From contig JASBUF010000011.1 in the NCBI GenBank assembly GCA_030148085.1, positions 1 to 61,211 on the forward strand: 61,211 nt of DNA. The letters run 5' to 3'. The translations under genes and the position numbers were made by a program. This DNA comes from Methylophaga sp. (GTDB lineage: Bacteria; Pseudomonadota; Gammaproteobacteria; Nitrosococcales; Methylophagaceae). Positions within the stretch are counted from its first letter, which is position 1. Every line of letters begins with the position of its first letter. Of this stretch, positions 27,306 to 36,222 are shown piece after piece. The notes beneath the pieces are model-generated. The model was not told the origin of the DNA. It saw only the letters and a list, made by a program, of their open reading frames with translations, and ran no database searches.

Positions 27306-27821
27306 GTGATTGATAAAGATGGCTTTAGGCCAAATGTAGGGATCATTCTCTGCAATGATGATAACCAGGTGTTGTGGGCACAGCGTGCGCAACATGATTC
27401 CTGGCAATTCCCGCAGGGGGGAATCAAAGCCCATGAAACCCCGGAGCAGGCGGCCTATCGTGAATTGATGGAAGAAGTGGGCTTGTCTCCGGAGCATGTG
27501 GAGTTGTTGGCTACAACACGGGGCTGGTTACGCTACCGTCTGCCGAAACGCTATCTGCGTTTTGGCAATAAACCTCTGTGTATCGGCCAGAAGCAGCGCT
27601 GGTTTTTAATGCGCTTTACCGGCAACGAAGACGATGTGAAGCTGGATCTGCATGAAAAGCCGGAATTCGATGATTGGCGCTGGGTGGATTACTGGCAGCC
27701 AGTGGAAGAGATCGTGTTTTTCAAACGCCGAGTCTATGAAAAAGCGCTGCACGAGTTTGCGCCGATTCTGTTCCCGGAATACCGCCGCCGCATTAACCGT
27801 CGGCAAAAAACCGACGCTTAA
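27306..27821 (+). CDS. rppH: RNA pyrophosphohydrolase
   Basis: A 171-residue Nudix hydrolase that removes 5' pyrophosphate from mRNA to start its decay. The family start [15 protein letters not shown] is kept, which places the start at a GTG codon. The Nudix box [22 protein letters not shown] is intact with its metal-binding Glu residues, and the [10 protein letters not shown] segment is typical of RppH. The last four bases overlap the convergent argA stop. Confidence 0.95.
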   Translation: MIDKDGFRPNVGIILCNDDNQVLWAQRAQHDSWQFPQGGIKAHETPEQAAYRELMEEVGLSPEHVELLATTRGWLRYRLPKRYLRFGNKPLCIGQKQRWFLMRFTGNEDDVKLDLHEKPEFDDWRWVDYWQPVEEIVFFKRRVYEKALHEFAPILFPEYRRRINRRQKTDA

Positions 27822-29119
27822 TCAAGCTGTTTGCGGAACACCCGCGAATTACGTTGATAGTTATATAAAGCTTGTTTGGCTACCGGTAAGTCAGCGATCT
27901 CTGCGGGTTTAAAACCGTGCTCCAGAAACCAGTGCGCCGTTTGTGTAGTGAGCACATACAGCGAGGTCAAACCAGCGTTGCGGGCGATTTGTTCTAGGCT
28001 CGCCAAGAGCTGTTTGCCACGACCTTTGCTTTGATAGCTGTTGGAGACTGCAAGGCAGGCTAGTTCAGCCATGGCATTTTCGGGGTAAGGATACAGCGCA
28101 GCACAGGCGACCACCGTGCCGTCACGTTCCATCACAGTGAAATGGTCGATTTCGCGCTCCAATAACTCCCGTGAGCGTTTAACCAGCGTACCGTTGGCTT
28201 CCAATGGCTGCAGTAACTCCAGAATACCGCCGACGTCTTCAATCGTCGCCTGCCGTGTGGTTTCAAACGAAGTCGCTGTCAGCAAGGTGCCAGCACCATC
28301 ACGACTGAACAACTCCTGCAAAAGCGCACCGTCTTGCGCGCGATCCAGCAGATGAACACGTTTTACGCCGGACTCACAGGCGCGCACTGCTGCACTAATC
28401 GAGGGGTGAGCATTCAGCTTTTCCCGAGCTTGTTGCAAAGTCAGTTCACGTGGCAGATCGCGGTTACTATGACCAATAAAAATGAGTTTATCAGCCTGTA
28501 ACGACACGGCTACCGCAGTCGCAATGGCTTCTGCTGGCAGGTTAAAGACTTCCCCGGTCAGTGAGTAACCGAGAGGTGGCAATAGAACGATATTCCCCAA
28601 GCCAAGCTGTTGGTTGATGCCGTCGGTATCAATCCGCCGTACTTCACCGGTATGACCTAAATCAACGCCATTGAGTATACCGGCAGGTCTTGCAGTTACC
28701 AGGTTGCCGCTGGTGCAGCGCACGCGGGCATCAGCCATTGGCGTATGCGGTAAGCCAAAAGACAGTTTGGATTCAATATCCAGCCGTAATTTACCGATCA
28801 CGGCTTTCGCCACCTTAAGGCTGGCATCATCAGTGATGCGTAAACCGCAGTGATAATGCACAGGAACGTCCTGTTTCTCACACTGCGCCTCAATTTGTGG
28901 TCGCGCGCCGTAAACCAGCGCCAGCTTGATGCCAAGGCTGCTTAAGATCGCTATGTCATGCAGCAGCGGATCAAAACCCTCACTATCAATGGTTTCACCA
29001 TCAAAGGCGATGACAAAGGTCGCACCACGGTGCGCATGAATATAAGGCGCAGCCGCGCGAAACCAACTGGTTGTGGTGGCCAGATTCAGATGATTATTCA
29101 GTGGTGGCGCGTTATTCAT
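27818..29119 (-). CDS. argA: N-acetylglutamate synthase
   Basis: First step of arginine biosynthesis, acetylating glutamate with acetyl-CoA. The 433-residue protein has an N-terminal amino-acid-kinase-fold domain (about 20-280: [39 protein letters not shown]), which normally binds arginine for feedback control, and a C-terminal GNAT domain (about 290-433: [20 protein letters not shown]). Length and order match ArgA of Escherichia and Pseudomonas. Convergent with rppH and divergent from ilvD. Confidence 0.94.
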   Translation of the reverse strand: MNNAPPLNNHLNLATTTSWFRAAAPYIHAHRGATFVIAFDGETIDSEGFDPLLHDIAILSSLGIKLALVYGARPQIEAQCEKQDVPVHYHCGLRITDDASLKVAKAVIGKLRLDIESKLSFGLPHTPMADARVRCTSGNLVTARPAGILNGVDLGHTGEVRRIDTDGINQQLGLGNIVLLPPLGYSLTGEVFNLPAEAIATAVAVSLQADKLIFIGHSNRDLPRELTLQQAREKLNAHPSISAAVRACESGVKRVHLLDRAQDGALLQELFSRDGAGTLLTATSFETTRQATIEDVGGILELLQPLEANGTLVKRSRELLEREIDHFTVMERDGTVVACAALYPYPENAMAELACLAVSNSYQSKGRGKQLLASLEQIARNAGLTSLYVLTTQTAHWFLEHGFKPAEIADLPVAKQALYNYQRNSRVFRKQLD

Positions 29120-29236
29120 AAGTTACTTTTTATCTCAGACTCAGCAGGCTTGCCAAGTGTGGTGTAAAATTCATAAGGATAAAAACGCGATCATAGCATT
29201 TTGCGTTGAATTTCAGATTTTTGGAGAGTTATCAGC

Positions 29237-31090
29237 ATGCCTCAATATCGTTCTAAAACGTCGACTGCCGGTCGCAACATGGCAGGTGCCCGCGCTTTGT
29301 GGCGAGCGACGGGAATGAAAGACGATGATTTCAACAAGCCGATTATTGCCGTTGCCAACTCATTTACCCAGTTTGTACCGGGCCATGTGCACCTGAAAGA
29401 TCTGGGTCAGTTGGTGGCTCGCGAAATCGAAAAAGCCGGTGGTGTGGCGAAAGAATTCAACACCATTGCGGTCGATGACGGCATCGCTATGGGCCATGGC
29501 GGTATGCTCTACAGTCTGCCATCACGCGATATCATCGCTGACTCTGTTGAATACATGGTTAATGCACACTGCGCGGATGCCATCGTCTGTATTTCTAACT
29601 GCGACAAAATCACACCGGGGATGTTGATGGCAGCAATGCGCCTCAATATTCCAGTCATTTTTGTCTCTGGTGGTCCGATGGAAGCGGGTAAAACCAAACT
29701 GGCAGGTAAAGACGTCAAACTGGATCTGGTGGATGCCATGGTTCAGGCCGCTGACGAAAACGTGAGCGATGAAGATGTCGCACAAGTTGAACGTAGCGCC
29801 TGTCCGACCTGTGGTTCCTGCTCGGGTATGTTTACCGCAAACTCGATGAACTGTCTAACAGAAGCATTAGGTCTGTCTCTGCCGGGCAATGGTTCGTTGC
29901 TGGCGACACATGCGGATCGTGAAGAACTGTTCCTGGAAGCGGGCCGTCGCATTGTCGATCTGGCCAAGCGCTACTACGAAAATGACGACGAAGATGTTCT
30001 GCCGCGCAATATTGCGACCAAGGCCGCGTTTGAGAATGCGATTGCGTTGGATATCGCGATGGGCGGGTCAACGAATACCGTTCTGCATTTACTGGCTGCG
30101 GCCAACGAAGCCAAGGTGGATTTCACCATGGCTGATATCGACCGCATGTCACGTAAGATCCCGAATCTGTGCAAGGTCGCGCCAGCAACTAATAAGTACC
30201 ACATGGAAGACGTGCATCGTGCCGGTGGTGTTGTGGCAATCCTAGGTGAATTGGCTGCGGGTGGTCTGCTTCATACCGATGTACCGACGGTTCACAGCAA
30301 AACGCTGGGTGAAGGTCTGGCGCAGTGGGATATTGCCCGTAGCGAATACGAAGTCGCGCAAAGCCGTTACTTGGCAGGCCCTGCCGGTATTCCTACGCAG
30401 GTCGCTTTCAGTCAGGACTGTCGCTGGCCGGAACTGGATATTGACCGTGAAAATGGCTGTATCCGTGATATTGAACATGCTTACAGTCAGGATGGTGGCT
30501 TGGCGGTACTCTACGGTAACCTCGCCGAAGATGGTTGTATAGTCAAAACGGCGGGTGTCGATGAGTCTATTCTGACCTTCTCAGGTCCAGCCCGCATTTT
30601 TGAATCACAGGATGCTTCTGTTGCGGCGATTCTGGGCGGCGCAATCAAAGAAGGTGACGTCGTACTGATTCGCTATGAAGGTCCGAAAGGCGGTCCGGGC
30701 ATGCAGGAAATGCTGTACCCAACTAGTTACCTGAAGTCTAAAGGTCTGGGCAAAGCCTGTGCCTTGCTGACTGATGGCCGTTTCTCTGGTGGTACGTCCG
30801 GACTTTCTATTGGTCATGCCTCACCGGAAGCGGCCGAAGGTGGCAATATCGGTCTGGTGGAAGAGGGCGATATCATTCATATCGATATTCCGAACCGTAC
30901 TATCAATGTCGAATTGAGCGATGAAGAATTTGCCCATCGCCGTGCCAAGATGGAGGCGCGTGGTGAAAACGCGTGGAAGCCGGTGGCGCGTGAGCGTGAA
31001 GTGAGCTTGGCGCTACAAGCCTATGCGGCGCTGACGACCTCAGCCGCTAGAGGTGCCGTTCGCGATGTGGAGCAGTTAAAACGTCGCTAA
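29237..31090 (+). CDS. ilvD: Dihydroxy-acid dehydratase
   Basis: Iron-sulfur dehydratase of valine, isoleucine and pantothenate synthesis. The 617-residue protein shows the cluster cysteines in [22 protein letters not shown] and [19 protein letters not shown], plus [28 protein letters not shown] near the end with the catalytic Ser region. A GGAGAG site lies eight bases before the ATG. It is a single gene ending at a strong terminator; the ilvE transaminase lies elsewhere in the window. Confidence 0.97.
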   Translation: MPQYRSKTSTAGRNMAGARALWRATGMKDDDFNKPIIAVANSFTQFVPGHVHLKDLGQLVAREIEKAGGVAKEFNTIAVDDGIAMGHGGMLYSLPSRDIIADSVEYMVNAHCADAIVCISNCDKITPGMLMAAMRLNIPVIFVSGGPMEAGKTKLAGKDVKLDLVDAMVQAADENVSDEDVAQVERSACPTCGSCSGMFTANSMNCLTEALGLSLPGNGSLLATHADREELFLEAGRRIVDLAKRYYENDDEDVLPRNIATKAAFENAIALDIAMGGSTNTVLHLLAAANEAKVDFTMADIDRMSRKIPNLCKVAPATNKYHMEDVHRAGGVVAILGELAAGGLLHTDVPTVHSKTLGEGLAQWDIARSEYEVAQSRYLAGPAGIPTQVAFSQDCRWPELDIDRENGCIRDIEHAYSQDGGLAVLYGNLAEDGCIVKTAGVDESILTFSGPARIFESQDASVAAILGGAIKEGDVVLIRYEGPKGGPGMQEMLYPTSYLKSKGLGKACALLTDGRFSGGTSGLSIGHASPEAAEGGNIGLVEEGDIIHIDIPNRTINVELSDEEFAHRRAKMEARGENAWKPVAREREVSLALQAYAALTTSAARGAVRDVEQLKRR

Positions 31091-31106
31091 TAGCTGACAA
31101 GTAACA

Positions 31107-31137
31107 ATAAAAAAGCCCGGGAGACCGGGCTTTTTTA
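31107..31137. terminator. Bidirectional terminator between ilvD and the ABC exporter
   Basis: AAAAAGCCCGG, loop GAGA, CCGGGCTTTTT form an 11-bp stem with T runs on both strands, so it can stop ilvD (+) and the ABC gene (-), whose stop codon it overlaps. Confidence 0.9.
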
Positions 31138-32919
31138 TATCTGCTGAGCGTAAAGCTTCTGATACAAGCCATCCTGACGGATCAGCGACTCATGATCGCC
31201 TTCGGCAATGATTTCGCCACCATCAAACACCACTACACGGTCTGCTTGGCGAACGGCACTTAAACGATGGGCGATGATAATCGTGGTACGGTCTTGCAGA
31301 TATTGCTCAAGCGCCATATGCAGGTGGTATTCGGTATCACTGTCAAGCGCAGAGGTAGCCTCATCCAGAACGACTACGCTGGGGTTAATCAGCACCATAC
31401 GGGCAATCGCCAGTCGCTGACGCTGACCTCCCGACAGTTTTACCCCGGCACGGCCGATAATGGTATTCAGCTTTTTGGGCATCGCCAGAATCACGTCTTC
31501 CAATTGCGCGATTTTGACCGCATTCCAGATAGCATCATCATCAAACTCGCGACCCATCGTAATATTTTCACGTACCGTGTCGTTGAATAAAGCCGGTGCC
31601 TGAAGGACGGTTGCGACATGTTCACGAACCGTGTCGAGTCCGATATCACTGACGGCCACATCATCAAAATAGACCATGCCTTTGTCGGCAGGATAGAGGC
31701 CGAGTAGAACGTTGACCAATGTGGATTTGCCGGCACCGCTAGCACCAACCAAAGCGACTTTTTCACCAGCGTTAATATTCAAAGAAACGCCATTCAGCAC
31801 TTTGTTGTTATCGCCGTATTTAAAGTGCAGGTCTTCAATGCGGATACTGCAGGCCTGACCTTTCACAAACGGGTTTATTTTGTCCGGATAACGTTGTTCT
31901 TCTCTCATGGAGAACAGTTTGTTCAGTCGCGTCACCGCTGCGCTGGCAGAGTAGAAGGAATACTGGATATTCAGAATTTCCTGCACTGGACTCATCATAA
32001 ACCACAGGTAGCCGAACACGGCGAACATCTGACCGATGGTCAGATCGGAAAACACCACCATAAACATACTGACGGCACGGAACACATCAAATCCGAACAG
32101 GAAGATCACAAAGGAAAAGCGGTTAGCCGCATCGCTTTTCCAGGCGAATTCCGAGGCGTGGCTGCGCACACTGCGCGCCTGCTCAATAACCCGGAGAAAA
32201 TAATGCTTTTCCCGGTTGGCTGTGCGGATCTGTTGAATCGCATCCAGTGTCTCGGTCAGGCTCTGCTGAAATAGCTCAAAGGCCGAGTTCTCTTTTTTCT
32301 TGAGTGCCTTGACGTGTTTGCCGACGACCATAGTGAAATAAATCACCAAGGGGTTCATAAACAGGATCAGAAGAGCCAGTTGCCAGTGTAAAAACAGCAG
32401 GATAACCGCTGTACCTATAATGCTAAGTAAGGCGACAATAAAGCGGCTGATGGTGTTACCAATAAAGTTATCGATAACCTCAATATCGGTCACAAAGTGT
32501 GAGGCGATGCCAGCGCTGCCGCGGGTTTCGTATTCACTGATAGCAATTCGGCCCAGCCGATGAATAAGTTTCTGGCGAATGCGAAAGGTAATGCGTTTGG
32601 CAATCAGGGTGAAGTAACGGGACTGGGCGACGTTTAATACCAGAGAAATGACCCGAAGTACCAAGGTAAATAGCAGTACTGCGGTAATAAACAACACTGG
32701 GCCGTGCCAGGCTGCAGGTGTGTACTGCTCGATAAAGTGAACGGTGACACCAGGTTGATTGAGTAGCACCTCATCGACCATAAGTGGCAGTAATAAAGGC
32801 ACGGGCACCGCGCAGATCGTCGCGAGCACAGCAATGACATTGGCTTTGATCAGGTGCTTTTTATAGCCCAAAGCCTGTCGCAAAATGCCTTTTAAATCGT
32901 AATTATTGTCGCTACTCAT
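31135..32919 (-). CDS. MsbA-type ABC exporter (fused permease-ATPase)
   Basis: A 594-residue half-transporter working as a homodimer or with another half. The N-terminal membrane domain (about 1-320) has five to six hydrophobic helices; the ATPase domain follows with Walker A GASGAGKSTLVN, signature LSGGQRQRLAIARM and Walker B VVVLDEATSALDSD. This family exports lipids, drugs or peptides; no peptidase domain or cargo gene is nearby, so the substrate is unknown. The ATG has no clear ribosome-binding site and follows a 110-base leader rich in inverted repeats. Confidence 0.88.
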   Translation of the reverse strand: MSSDNNYDLKGILRQALGYKKHLIKANVIAVLATICAVPVPLLLPLMVDEVLLNQPGVTVHFIEQYTPAAWHGPVLFITAVLLFTLVLRVISLVLNVAQSRYFTLIAKRITFRIRQKLIHRLGRIAISEYETRGSAGIASHFVTDIEVIDNFIGNTISRFIVALLSIIGTAVILLFLHWQLALLILFMNPLVIYFTMVVGKHVKALKKKENSAFELFQQSLTETLDAIQQIRTANREKHYFLRVIEQARSVRSHASEFAWKSDAANRFSFVIFLFGFDVFRAVSMFMVVFSDLTIGQMFAVFGYLWFMMSPVQEILNIQYSFYSASAAVTRLNKLFSMREEQRYPDKINPFVKGQACSIRIEDLHFKYGDNNKVLNGVSLNINAGEKVALVGASGAGKSTLVNVLLGLYPADKGMVYFDDVAVSDIGLDTVREHVATVLQAPALFNDTVRENITMGREFDDDAIWNAVKIAQLEDVILAMPKKLNTIIGRAGVKLSGGQRQRLAIARMVLINPSVVVLDEATSALDSDTEYHLHMALEQYLQDRTTIIIAHRLSAVRQADRVVVFDGGEIIAEGDHESLIRQDGLYQKLYAQQI

Positions 32920-32947
32920 CAGTCTGCCGGAAGTAGAACACGAGAGG

Positions 32948-33038
32948 GCTGAAATCGTTTCAGCATTGACACATTTGTCGTGTCAGGGGCGTTGAAGTTC
33001 CGCCCCTGTGACCATTATACCCCGCAGGGTACGGGGTA
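32948..33038 (-). promoter_or_regulatory. Leader with four consecutive perfect inverted repeats
   Basis: Between the SH3-domain gene and the ABC gene lie four back-to-back perfect dyads: 32948-32964 (7-bp arms, 3-base loop), 32967-32985 (6-bp arms), 32984-33008 (8-bp arms CAGGGGCG/CGCCCCTG) and 33018-33038 (7-bp arms TACCCCG/CGGGGTA). A minus-strand TATAAT at 33014-33019 sits between the last two. None has a T run, so they are not ordinary terminators. A structured 5' leader of the ABC gene or a small RNA is possible. Confidence 0.5.
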
Positions 33039-33051
33039 GTGCTTGTAGGAT

Positions 33052-33726
33052 TTAGAGACTACCCCAGCTGTCTTTCTTGCGTAGGCGCAGACGCGGCAGG
33101 ATAAGTCCCAGCAGCAGCCCGGAAAACAACACGGCCGCACCGACTAAGAACCAGCTACGTGTGCTGTTATCTTTCAATGCATTATTTTCAATTACCAGTG
33201 TCTGGTTACGGTGGTCGATTTGCTGCAGCTTTTCCTTAAGCTGACGGTTTTCATTCTCCAGCGCTACCGCATTGGAGGCGGTGCGGCGCAGATCATCCAA
33301 TTCCTTGCTCAGGCGTTGAGATTTTTCGCGCAAAGACAGGTTCTGAGAGTCGACATCGGTGTTTTGATTGCTGATCGAGGCAATCTCTTCTTTAAACTTG
33401 CTGATCTCCAGTTCCAGACTGGCAATGCGTTGCTGACTTGTTTCCAGTTGCTCACGAGCACTCGGCGAGTTGCTCAGATAACGGGTTAATACCCAGCCTT
33501 CAACACCATCCACTGTTTTTACTTTTGAGTAGCCGGTCGGGTCGGTTTCCAGCACTTGTAGGCGAGCGCCGGAAGGCAACATTTTTTTAATGCCGAATTT
33601 GATGCCCTGGCCGCTGCGCATGGTGATTTCCAATTCATCGGAAACGTAGCGGGTAGTTTGCGCCTGTGACAAAACGGGCAGGCAGAACAGGGCGGCGAGC
33701 AGGGTGCAGCTAATGAACTTTTTCAC
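33052..33726 (-). CDS. SH3b-domain, coiled-coil membrane protein (TIGR04211-like, YgiM type)
   Basis: A 224-residue envelope protein: signal peptide (about 1-22, ending LSQAQ), a bacterial SH3 domain (about 25-88: TRYVSDELEITMRSGQGIKFGIKKML, VDGVEGWVLTRYL), a long coiled coil (about 90-190), and a C-terminal membrane helix (WFLVGAAVLFSGLLLGLILP) followed by a basic tail. This layout is that of YgiM-type proteins, widespread in gammaproteobacteria and presumed to act at the cell wall. Function not established. Confidence 0.85.
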   Translation of the reverse strand: MKKFISCTLLAALFCLPVLSQAQTTRYVSDELEITMRSGQGIKFGIKKMLPSGARLQVLETDPTGYSKVKTVDGVEGWVLTRYLSNSPSAREQLETSQQRIASLELEISKFKEEIASISNQNTDVDSQNLSLREKSQRLSKELDDLRRTASNAVALENENRQLKEKLQQIDHRNQTLVIENNALKDNSTRSWFLVGAAVLFSGLLLGLILPRLRLRKKDSWGSL

Positions 33727-33838
33727 GATGCGTCAGCTTTTTGAAGAAAAGAACGCATTTTAACAGATGCAGCTCTGCGCACTTCAAGTGTCTATAGATC
33801 GTTATGCGACTAAGTCAGCATAAATGCCTTGTTCATCA

Positions 33839-33884
33839 GCCTGTCATAAAAGCTTGGTAATTTCGCAAGGGCGAAAAGACAGGT
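33839..33884 (+). promoter_or_regulatory. Nested stem structure in the leader of the phosphatase gene
   Basis: An outer pair CCTGTC (33840-33845) / GACAGG (33878-33883) encloses an inner perfect hairpin TTTCGC-AAGG-GCGAAA (33861-33876). The structure ends nine bases before the ATG of the LMW phosphatase-like gene. I match it to no known riboswitch. Confidence 0.4.
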
Positions 33885-33892
33885 AAAAAAGA

Positions 33893-34327
33893 ATGGATAA
33901 ATTAAGAGTAATGTTTTTATGCACGGGAAACTCCTGCCGCTCTCAAATGGCGGAAGGATGGGCGCGTGCGCTGGCCGGTGATGATATCGATATCAAATCC
34001 GCCGGTATCGAAGCACATGGCCAGAATAAGCGGGCCATTCAGGTCATGGCCGAAGTAGGTATTGATATTTCGGCGCAGGAATCGATCCGCGTCAATGCGG
34101 AAATGCTGGAGTGGGCTGATCTGCTGGTGACGCTGTGCGATAACGCAGAAGAACAATGCCCTCTGCTCAGCCCGCATACGATTAAGGTACATCTACCGTT
34201 GCCGGATCCTGCCAAGATGCGTGGCAGTGAAGCAGAACTGTTGGATGAATTCCGCGAAAGCCGCGAAAAAGTCCGTCAGCGGGTGGAGTTTGTACTCGAA
34301 CAGGTAGCCTTGGATGCGGCGGTTTAG
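33893..34327 (+). CDS. Low-molecular-weight phosphatase / arsenate reductase family protein
   Basis: A 144-residue protein of the LMW protein-tyrosine-phosphatase fold. The N-terminal VMFLCTGNSCRSQMAEGWAR holds the CX5R phosphate-binding loop, and VHLPLPDPAKMRGSEAEL carries the general-acid Asp in DP. The GNSCRSQMAEG wording and LVTLCDNAEEQCP are typical of thioredoxin-linked ArsC enzymes, whose redox cysteines lie about there. No ars transporter or regulator gene is adjacent, so arsenate reduction is likely but unproven. Convergent with the EAL gene. Confidence 0.85.
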   Translation: MDKLRVMFLCTGNSCRSQMAEGWARALAGDDIDIKSAGIEAHGQNKRAIQVMAEVGIDISAQESIRVNAEMLEWADLLVTLCDNAEEQCPLLSPHTIKVHLPLPDPAKMRGSEAELLDEFRESREKVRQRVEFVLEQVALDAAV

Positions 34328-34336
34328 ACCGCTCCT

Positions 34337-36148
34337 TTAGCTATTGATGACTTTGTGCTGGAATGGTGACGCGCAGCACTGGCACTGCATAGTGGCAAGC
34401 TGATACAGACTGTTTCCGCTGATTTGTTTGGCCATCGACTTGGCTTTGCTGGCGCACCCGGCCAGGTCACTTTCCAGCAAAATACCGTTAAAGTCCTTCA
34501 ATCTGACTGCACCGATAGACAGGCTGAGCAAGGGATAGAAGGTTTCCCGGCCATGACGGTCAACGGCATGAATGCCTTTCTGCTGCAGGTGGCGTAGGTT
34601 ATAAAATTGCGGGTGCAAAGCCTCAAATGCAGACAGGATTTGTTCACAGCGCTGACGCCAGTCTGCACTTTCGAACAGAATAATAAAGTCATCGCCGCCG
34701 ACATGACCGATAAAATCAACATCGGTATTGATATGTTCAGTCAGGGTTCTGGCGGTCAGGCTGATGACCTGATCCCCTTTGCTATAGCCATATATGTCGT
34801 TATAGGGCTTGAAGTTGTCCAGATCGACATAACAGATAGTCACGTCCCTATCCTGCTCAATACTGTCGCGAGTCTGTTCGCTGATCGGTACGTTGCCGGG
34901 CAGGCCGCTGAGTGGATTAGCATGGCGGGCCATGGTGATCTGCATATCGGTGATCTGACGTAATAAGTCCATCAAGCTGCCGACACCACGGTAGCGATCC
35001 GATTCTGTAATCACGAACACACTGTGATTTTGCTGCGTTTGCTGACTGGTGATCTGGTAACTCAGCTTTTTCAAAGGCAGTGTGGTCTCCACCACCAGTG
35101 GAGAGGTATCCATAAACGATTGAATGGCTTTGCGGCCATGTAATTCACGGCCATAGCGGCTTGCGTACAAGGTCATAAACTCATCGCGCCAGACCATGCC
35201 ACGGACTCGGTTAGCATCATCGACTACAGGTAAGGCCGTGAGTTTTACACTCATCTGAAAACGTTCAGCGGCCAGTTCCACATTGTCTGTCAGGCGCAGG
35301 GGTTCCAACTCACTCAGCAGACTGCCAACCAGGGTATTCGCTCGTGGTCGCCCTGCGCTGATAAGGTTGGTTGTCTGGCGCTGGGTGAATAACGTGTCAT
35401 CCAGTGTTGGCTGAGGGTGACGGCTGGGGCGGGCGAAATAGTAGCCTTGTGCAAACTGCATATCCAGGCCTTGCGCCGCCAGGTATTCCTGGCGGATTTC
35501 GACGCCTTCGCCGATGACCTGACAGCCGATGCTCTGGGCAATATCAATCATGGATTGGACGAACTGACGTTTTTGCCGGTCTTCGTGAATATTCTGCAAG
35601 AAGTGACGGTCCAGTTTGACGAAGTCTGGTTTGAGTTCAGACCAGGTTCGCAGACCCGAGTAGCCAGCACCGAGATCATCAATAGCGATGGAAAAGCCCA
35701 TTTCCCGGTAATGCCGAGTGGCTTTACGCATCAGGTCATAGTCATCGATGGGGTATTGCTCGGTCAGTTCTATCACGACCTGTTCCGGCGATAATCCTGC
35801 CTCCTGCAAAAACTGCAGAGTAAGGCCATGTGGGTAGTCATTCTGCAGCAGGGCCGCTGGCGAGGTGTTGATGAACAGTTTTCCCGTCAGCCCCAGTTCG
35901 CCATAGCGGCGTATTACGGTTTCCCGACAGAGCAAATCCAGCTCAGCTAGGCGACCATGACGGTTCGCCGTATTAAACAGGTTGATCGGTGAATGCAGCG
36001 GACTGGCCGATGGTCCACGGATCAGGGCTTCATAGCCGAATATCTGCTGATGTTGCAGTGAGACAATCGGTTGAAATAACGGGGTCAGACTTCCAAGTCT
36101 TAAAATCTCTTCCAATGAGTGGTAATGGCGTAGTTCTTCTTGTGTCAT
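34337..36148 (-). CDS. EAL-CBS-GGDEF cyclic-di-GMP protein
   Basis: A 603-residue cytoplasmic protein with domain order EAL (about 10-255), paired CBS-like region (about 275-400) and GGDEF (about 425-580). The EAL domain keeps YEALIRGP, the metal-binding ELTEQ, DDLGAGYSGL, KLDRHF and GEGVE, so phosphodiesterase activity is likely. The GGDEF site reads GGDDF (near residue 482), with Asp for the usual Glu, which may weaken or abolish cyclase activity. CBS domains could sense adenine nucleotides. No membrane segment is seen. Confidence 0.88.
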   Translation of the reverse strand: MTQEELRHYHSLEEILRLGSLTPLFQPIVSLQHQQIFGYEALIRGPSASPLHSPINLFNTANRHGRLAELDLLCRETVIRRYGELGLTGKLFINTSPAALLQNDYPHGLTLQFLQEAGLSPEQVVIELTEQYPIDDYDLMRKATRHYREMGFSIAIDDLGAGYSGLRTWSELKPDFVKLDRHFLQNIHEDRQKRQFVQSMIDIAQSIGCQVIGEGVEIRQEYLAAQGLDMQFAQGYYFARPSRHPQPTLDDTLFTQRQTTNLISAGRPRANTLVGSLLSELEPLRLTDNVELAAERFQMSVKLTALPVVDDANRVRGMVWRDEFMTLYASRYGRELHGRKAIQSFMDTSPLVVETTLPLKKLSYQITSQQTQQNHSVFVITESDRYRGVGSLMDLLRQITDMQITMARHANPLSGLPGNVPISEQTRDSIEQDRDVTICYVDLDNFKPYNDIYGYSKGDQVISLTARTLTEHINTDVDFIGHVGGDDFIILFESADWRQRCEQILSAFEALHPQFYNLRHLQQKGIHAVDRHGRETFYPLLSLSIGAVRLKDFNGILLESDLAGCASKAKSMAKQISGNSLYQLATMQCQCCASPFQHKVINS

Positions 36149-36164
36149 TTATTATTAGCCGTCA

Positions 36165-36196
36165 TAAAAAAAGTCCTGCCCCTGGAGAGGCAGGAC
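36165..36196 (-). terminator. Terminator of the Pho-linked secreted protein gene
   Basis: GTCCTGCC / GGCAGGAC, eight perfect pairs with an eight-base loop, followed on the minus strand by TTTTTTT, 27 bases after the stop codon. Confidence 0.9.
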
Positions 36197-36222
36197 AATT
36201 CACCACGAGAGATGAGCTTTAG

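Noticed and set aside
34317-34334. Small hairpin GCGGT-TTA-GACCGC at the end of the arsenate-reductase-like gene
   Set aside because: No T run on either strand and a short stem; not counted as a terminator.
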